Shown one piece after another: positions 14,362-16,989 of a DNA stretch of 16,989 nt; positions within the stretch are counted from its first letter, which is position 1; the number at the start of each line of letters is the position of its first letter. The stretch covers positions 1-16,989 of the forward strand of contig HF994098.1 in assembly GCA_000436915.1 (NCBI GenBank), in the 5' to 3' direction. Below the pieces are notes generated by a model. The model worked only from the letters and a program-made list of their open reading frames with translations. It did not search any database and was not told where the DNA came from. Position numbers and translations under genes: made by a program. Source of the stretch: Prevotella sp. CAG:1092. Lineage in GTDB: Bacteria > Bacteroidota > Bacteroidia > Bacteroidales > Bacteroidaceae.

Positions 14362-16352
14362 CAAATCCTAAAGACATTGAAAAAGACATGAGATACTTGC
14401 AGCTGTTGTCTAACTCTTTTCCTACAATAGCCGACGCAAGTACTGAAATTATAAACCTTCAGGCTATTCTCAATTTGCCGAAGGGTACCGAACATTTCCT
14501 TGCCGATATTCATGGTGAGTATGAGGCTTTTCAGCATGTGCTCAAAAATGCTTCGGGCAATATTAAACGAAAGGTAAACGACCTTTTCGGCACAACTCTG
14601 CGCGAAGCTGAAAAGCGTGAGCTCTGCACCTTGATTTACTATCCAGAACAGAAGCTGGAGTTGGTGAAAGCACAAGAGAAAGATATCGACGACTGGTACC
14701 ATATCACGCTTCATAAGCTGGTAGCTGTTTGCCGAGACATTTCGAGCAAATACACACGCTCTAAGGTGCGCCACTCGTTGCCTGCCGATTTCTCTTATAT
14801 CATCGAAGAATTGCTCCACGAGCGCACAGAAGACATCAACAAGACAGCATACGTAAACGAGATTATCGACACCATAATATCTACAGGACGTGCCGACGAT
14901 TTCATCATCGCTATGGCTGGTGTGATACAGCGATTGGCAATCGACCAACTTCACCTCTTGGGCGACATCTACGATCGTGGTCCTGGTGCTCATCGCATCA
15001 TGGACTTAATGGAAAACTACGAACATTGGGACATCACATGGGGCAACCACGACATTATGTGGATGGGTGCTGCTGCGGGCAATGATGCTTGTATCTGCAA
15101 TGTGATTCGCTTGTCGCTACGTTATTCTAACCTCGCCACTTTGGAAGAGGGCTACGGCATCAACCTTGTGCCCCTTGCCACCTTTGCTATGGAAGCCTAC
15201 AAAGACGACCCTTGCGAAGAGTTTATGCCTAAGTTTAGTGGTGGTGCCGAAAACATGGATGCTAAGACCCAGCGCCTGACAGCTCAGATGCACAAGGCTA
15301 TTGCCGTGATGCAGTTTAAGGTGGAAGCACAGCTTTATCATAAGCATCCGGAATGGAAGATGGAAGAGCGCGACTTGCTCTCACATATCGACTATAAGAC
15401 TGGCACAATAACCCTCGAAGGCAACACATACCAGATGAAGAGTTGCCACTTCCCTACTATCGACCCTGCCAACCCTACAAAGCTTACAGAAGAGGAAGAG
15501 GCTCTGATGCACCATCTGCGCCATTTCTTTATGCTTAGTGAAAAGCTACATCGCCACCTCAGTGCTATGCTGGCACATGGTTGCATGTACGGCATTTACA
15601 ATGGCAATTTGCTTTTCCATGCCTCTGTACCACTTAATGAAGATGGTACGCTGAAGGAAGTGGAGATTCGTCCAGGTCACAAATGCTCAGGACGAGCTTT
15701 GATGTCGGATATCGGCATGCAGATACGCTCGGCTTTCCAAAACGATACTCCAAAAGAGGAGCGCGAATATGCTGTAGACTACTTCCTGTATCTATGGTGC
15801 GGACCAAATAGTCCATTGTTCGACAAATCTAAGATGGCTACATTTGAGCGCTATTTCATCAATGAAAAGGAGACACACCACGAGACTAAGGGCAACTTCT
15901 TCACCTTGCGTGATCGTGAGGATATTTGCGACTCGATAATGGACGCCTTCGGCATTACCGACCCTAATCGTCACATTATAAATGGTCATGTACCTGTGCA
16001 TGTGGCGAGTGGCGAAAACCCTATCAAGGCTGGCGGCAAGCTGATGGTGATAGATGGCGGATTCTCGCAGGCTTACCATAAGGAAACTGGCATTGCTGGT
16101 TACACCTTGGTTTACCACAGCCGTGGTTTCCAGCTTGTGCAGCACGAGCCTTTCACCAGCACCGAAGATGCAATAATCAGAGGTACCGACATCAAGTCTA
16201 CAACTCAGATTGTGGAAATGTCGAGCCATCGTATGCTCGTTGCTGATACTGACAAGGGTAAGGAGCTACGCCAACAAGTAGCAGAACTCAAAAAACTTCT
16301 CTACGCTTATCGTCATGGCTTTATCAAGGAGAGCGAAAAGAAGCACCACTAA
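14358..16352 (+). CDS. fbp: Fructose-1,6-bisphosphatase class III
   Basis: This 664-aa cytoplasmic enzyme hydrolyses fructose 1,6-bisphosphate to fructose 6-phosphate, the committed step of gluconeogenesis. It belongs to the class III (Bacillus Fbp) type, a calcineurin-like metallophosphatase unrelated to class I and II enzymes. Metal-binding motifs are all present: ADIHGEYEAF (49-58), GDIYDRGPG (202-210), GNHD (229-232) and NGHVPVHV (542-549). Length matches the family. The start at 14358 overlaps the upstream stop (ATGA), so its translation is probably coupled to the half-GT4 gene. Its place behind lysine and GT-like genes gives no obvious metabolic link except shared growth control. A strong terminator follows at 16379-16419. 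Confidence 0.97.
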   Translation: MTNPKDIEKDMRYLQLLSNSFPTIADASTEIINLQAILNLPKGTEHFLADIHGEYEAFQHVLKNASGNIKRKVNDLFGTTLREAEKRELCTLIYYPEQKLELVKAQEKDIDDWYHITLHKLVAVCRDISSKYTRSKVRHSLPADFSYIIEELLHERTEDINKTAYVNEIIDTIISTGRADDFIIAMAGVIQRLAIDQLHLLGDIYDRGPGAHRIMDLMENYEHWDITWGNHDIMWMGAAAGNDACICNVIRLSLRYSNLATLEEGYGINLVPLATFAMEAYKDDPCEEFMPKFSGGAENMDAKTQRLTAQMHKAIAVMQFKVEAQLYHKHPEWKMEERDLLSHIDYKTGTITLEGNTYQMKSCHFPTIDPANPTKLTEEEEALMHHLRHFFMLSEKLHRHLSAMLAHGCMYGIYNGNLLFHASVPLNEDGTLKEVEIRPGHKCSGRALMSDIGMQIRSAFQNDTPKEEREYAVDYFLYLWCGPNSPLFDKSKMATFERYFINEKETHHETKGNFFTLRDREDICDSIMDAFGITDPNRHIINGHVPVHVASGENPIKAGGKLMVIDGGFSQAYHKETGIAGYTLVYHSRGFQLVQHEPFTSTEDAIIRGTDIKSTTQIVEMSSHRMLVADTDKGKELRQQVAELKKLLYAYRHGFIKESEKKHH

Positions 16353-16378
16353 ACAATAGACCATACATTATAATATAT

Positions 16379-16419
16379 AATAAGGTGTAGCCTTCGTATG
16401 AAAGCTACACCTTATTTTT
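16379..16419. terminator. Terminator shared by convergent genes
   Basis: A perfect 13-bp stem (16379-16391 with 16404-16416) encloses a 12-nt loop and is followed by five T residues (16415-16419) on the + strand. It lies 27 bp after the fbp stop and 45 bp before the end of the minus-strand gene, so it can serve both, although the T-tract favours the + direction. Confidence 0.88.
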
Positions 16420-16463
16420 GTTTATAAAAGAATTTTTCAAGAAACCATCATGAGTAAAACCTT

Positions 16464-16989
16464 TTAGAATGGCATTCCGACAGCAAAGTGGAACGAGAAA
16501 TCGCGAGAAAAGTCTGGATGCAAAAAGGCGTAGTGCTCGTTCTTGGTTTCGTAGGCAGGGTTGATAGCTTTCATACCCATATCGAAGCGAAGAATGAAAT
16601 AGCCAAAGTTTAGACGCAAGCCAATACCATAGGCCACAGCAATCTGCTTATAGAAATCGGTGAAGTGGAATTGTCCACCAGGCTGCTCTGCATACGAGCG
16701 CAAAGTCCAAATGTTACCAGCATCAACGAAGGCTGCACCATCAAACTTCCAGAAGAGATAAGTGCGATATTCGGCACTAAGGTCAAGTTTCATATCGCCC
16801 GTCTGATTGATGAAGTCGATGCGGCCATCAGTACCACGAAATCTTCCTGGTCCGAGTTCTCTCACTCCCCATCCTCTCACCGAGTTGGCACCACCCGAAA
16901 AATATCGCTTCTCAAAAGGCAACACCGTGCTATTGCCATAAGGATAAGCAATGCCGAAGGCTCCATGCATGGCAAGAGTGTTGTGAGCA
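16464..16989 (-). CDS. Omp85-family outer-membrane protein (BamA/TamA-like), C-terminal part
   Basis: This minus-strand gene runs off the right edge of the window; the frame remains open to 16989, so the Met at 16970 is internal and the true start is outside. The visible 174 codons form the last strands of an Omp85 barrel. The diagnostic feature is FEKRYFSGGANSVRGWGVRELGPG, containing the VRGW form of the (V/I)RG(F/Y) loop-6 motif that plugs the barrel. The sequence ends in alternating strands and a final Phe (HFAVGMPF), the outer-membrane insertion signal. Family members insert or export outer-membrane proteins. In Bacteroidetes a TamA-like lipoprotein (TamL) is one candidate; BamA itself or a smaller surface-antigen protein cannot be excluded without the N-terminus and POTRA domains. 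Confidence 0.88.
   Translation of the reverse strand, partial: AHNTLAMHGAFGIAYPYGNSTVLPFEKRYFSGGANSVRGWGVRELGPGRFRGTDGRIDFINQTGDMKLDLSAEYRTYLFWKFDGAAFVDAGNIWTLRSYAEQPGGQFHFTDFYKQIAVAYGIGLRLNFGYFILRFDMGMKAINPAYETKNEHYAFLHPDFSRDFSFHFAVGMPF

Noticed and set aside
14109..14993. 294-codon open frame on the minus strand across the half-GT4 gene and fbp
   Set aside because: It overlaps conserved fbp motifs on the other strand and has no recognisable domain or leader.

Overview
The window looks like a chromosomal segment of a Bacteroidales bacterium, most likely Prevotellaceae (Prevotella/Segatella type). Three things point there: -7 elements of the Bacteroidetes form TAnnTTTG with TTTG/ATTG-like -33 elements, start codons preceded by A-rich leaders instead of strong Shine-Dalgarno sites, and protein types typical of the group (OprP-like porin, imelysin lipoprotein, fused ResB-CcsA, class III fructose bisphosphatase). 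The genus is inferred from overall impression and not from a marker gene. No rRNA, tRNA, CRISPR array, transposase or phage gene was seen.

Layout. (1) Positions 1-2265: a GNAT acetyltransferase, an AraC-family regulator and a six-helix membrane protein, all on the + strand, behind a good promoter at 1-31 and closed by a hairpin at 2219-2258. (2) 2277-2350: a long imperfect foldback (25-bp stem) that is neither coding nor inside a recognisable leader. (3) 2373-6944: a promoter, then an outer-membrane porin, an imelysin-family lipoprotein and a di-heme c-type cytochrome lipoprotein of the DHOR/DUF1111 family, closed by a strong U-tract terminator. (4) 6945-9330: a promoter region with a perfect 19-bp palindrome, then a fused ResB-CcsA cytochrome c synthetase that keeps the tryptophan-rich WWD motif and four candidate heme-handling histidines. 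(5) 9339-9366: four copies of a 7-bp repeat. (6) 9419-16352: aspartate kinase, diaminopimelate decarboxylase, a GT2-like membrane protein, a protein resembling half of a GT4 glycosyltransferase, and class III fructose-1,6-bisphosphatase. (7) 16379-16416: a terminator shared with a convergent minus-strand gene, the C-terminal end of an Omp85-family (BamA/TamA-like) protein cut by the window edge.

How the parts may work together. The porin, imelysin and di-heme genes form an envelope module covering outer membrane, surface or periplasmic lipoprotein, and redox protein. The next gene encodes the machine that attaches heme to CxxCH motifs such as those in the di-heme protein. Imelysin-family proteins are linked to iron acquisition, so a redox-assisted iron (or other metal) uptake route is a reasonable inference, but it is not shown by the sequence. 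The lysine-pathway genes lead into a tightly packed string: lysA overlaps the GT2-like gene by 4 bp, and the half-GT4 protein overlaps fbp by 4 bp. The two glycosyltransferase-like proteins are the least explained genes: one lacks the usual acidic catalytic motifs, and the other lacks the nucleotide-sugar-binding half.
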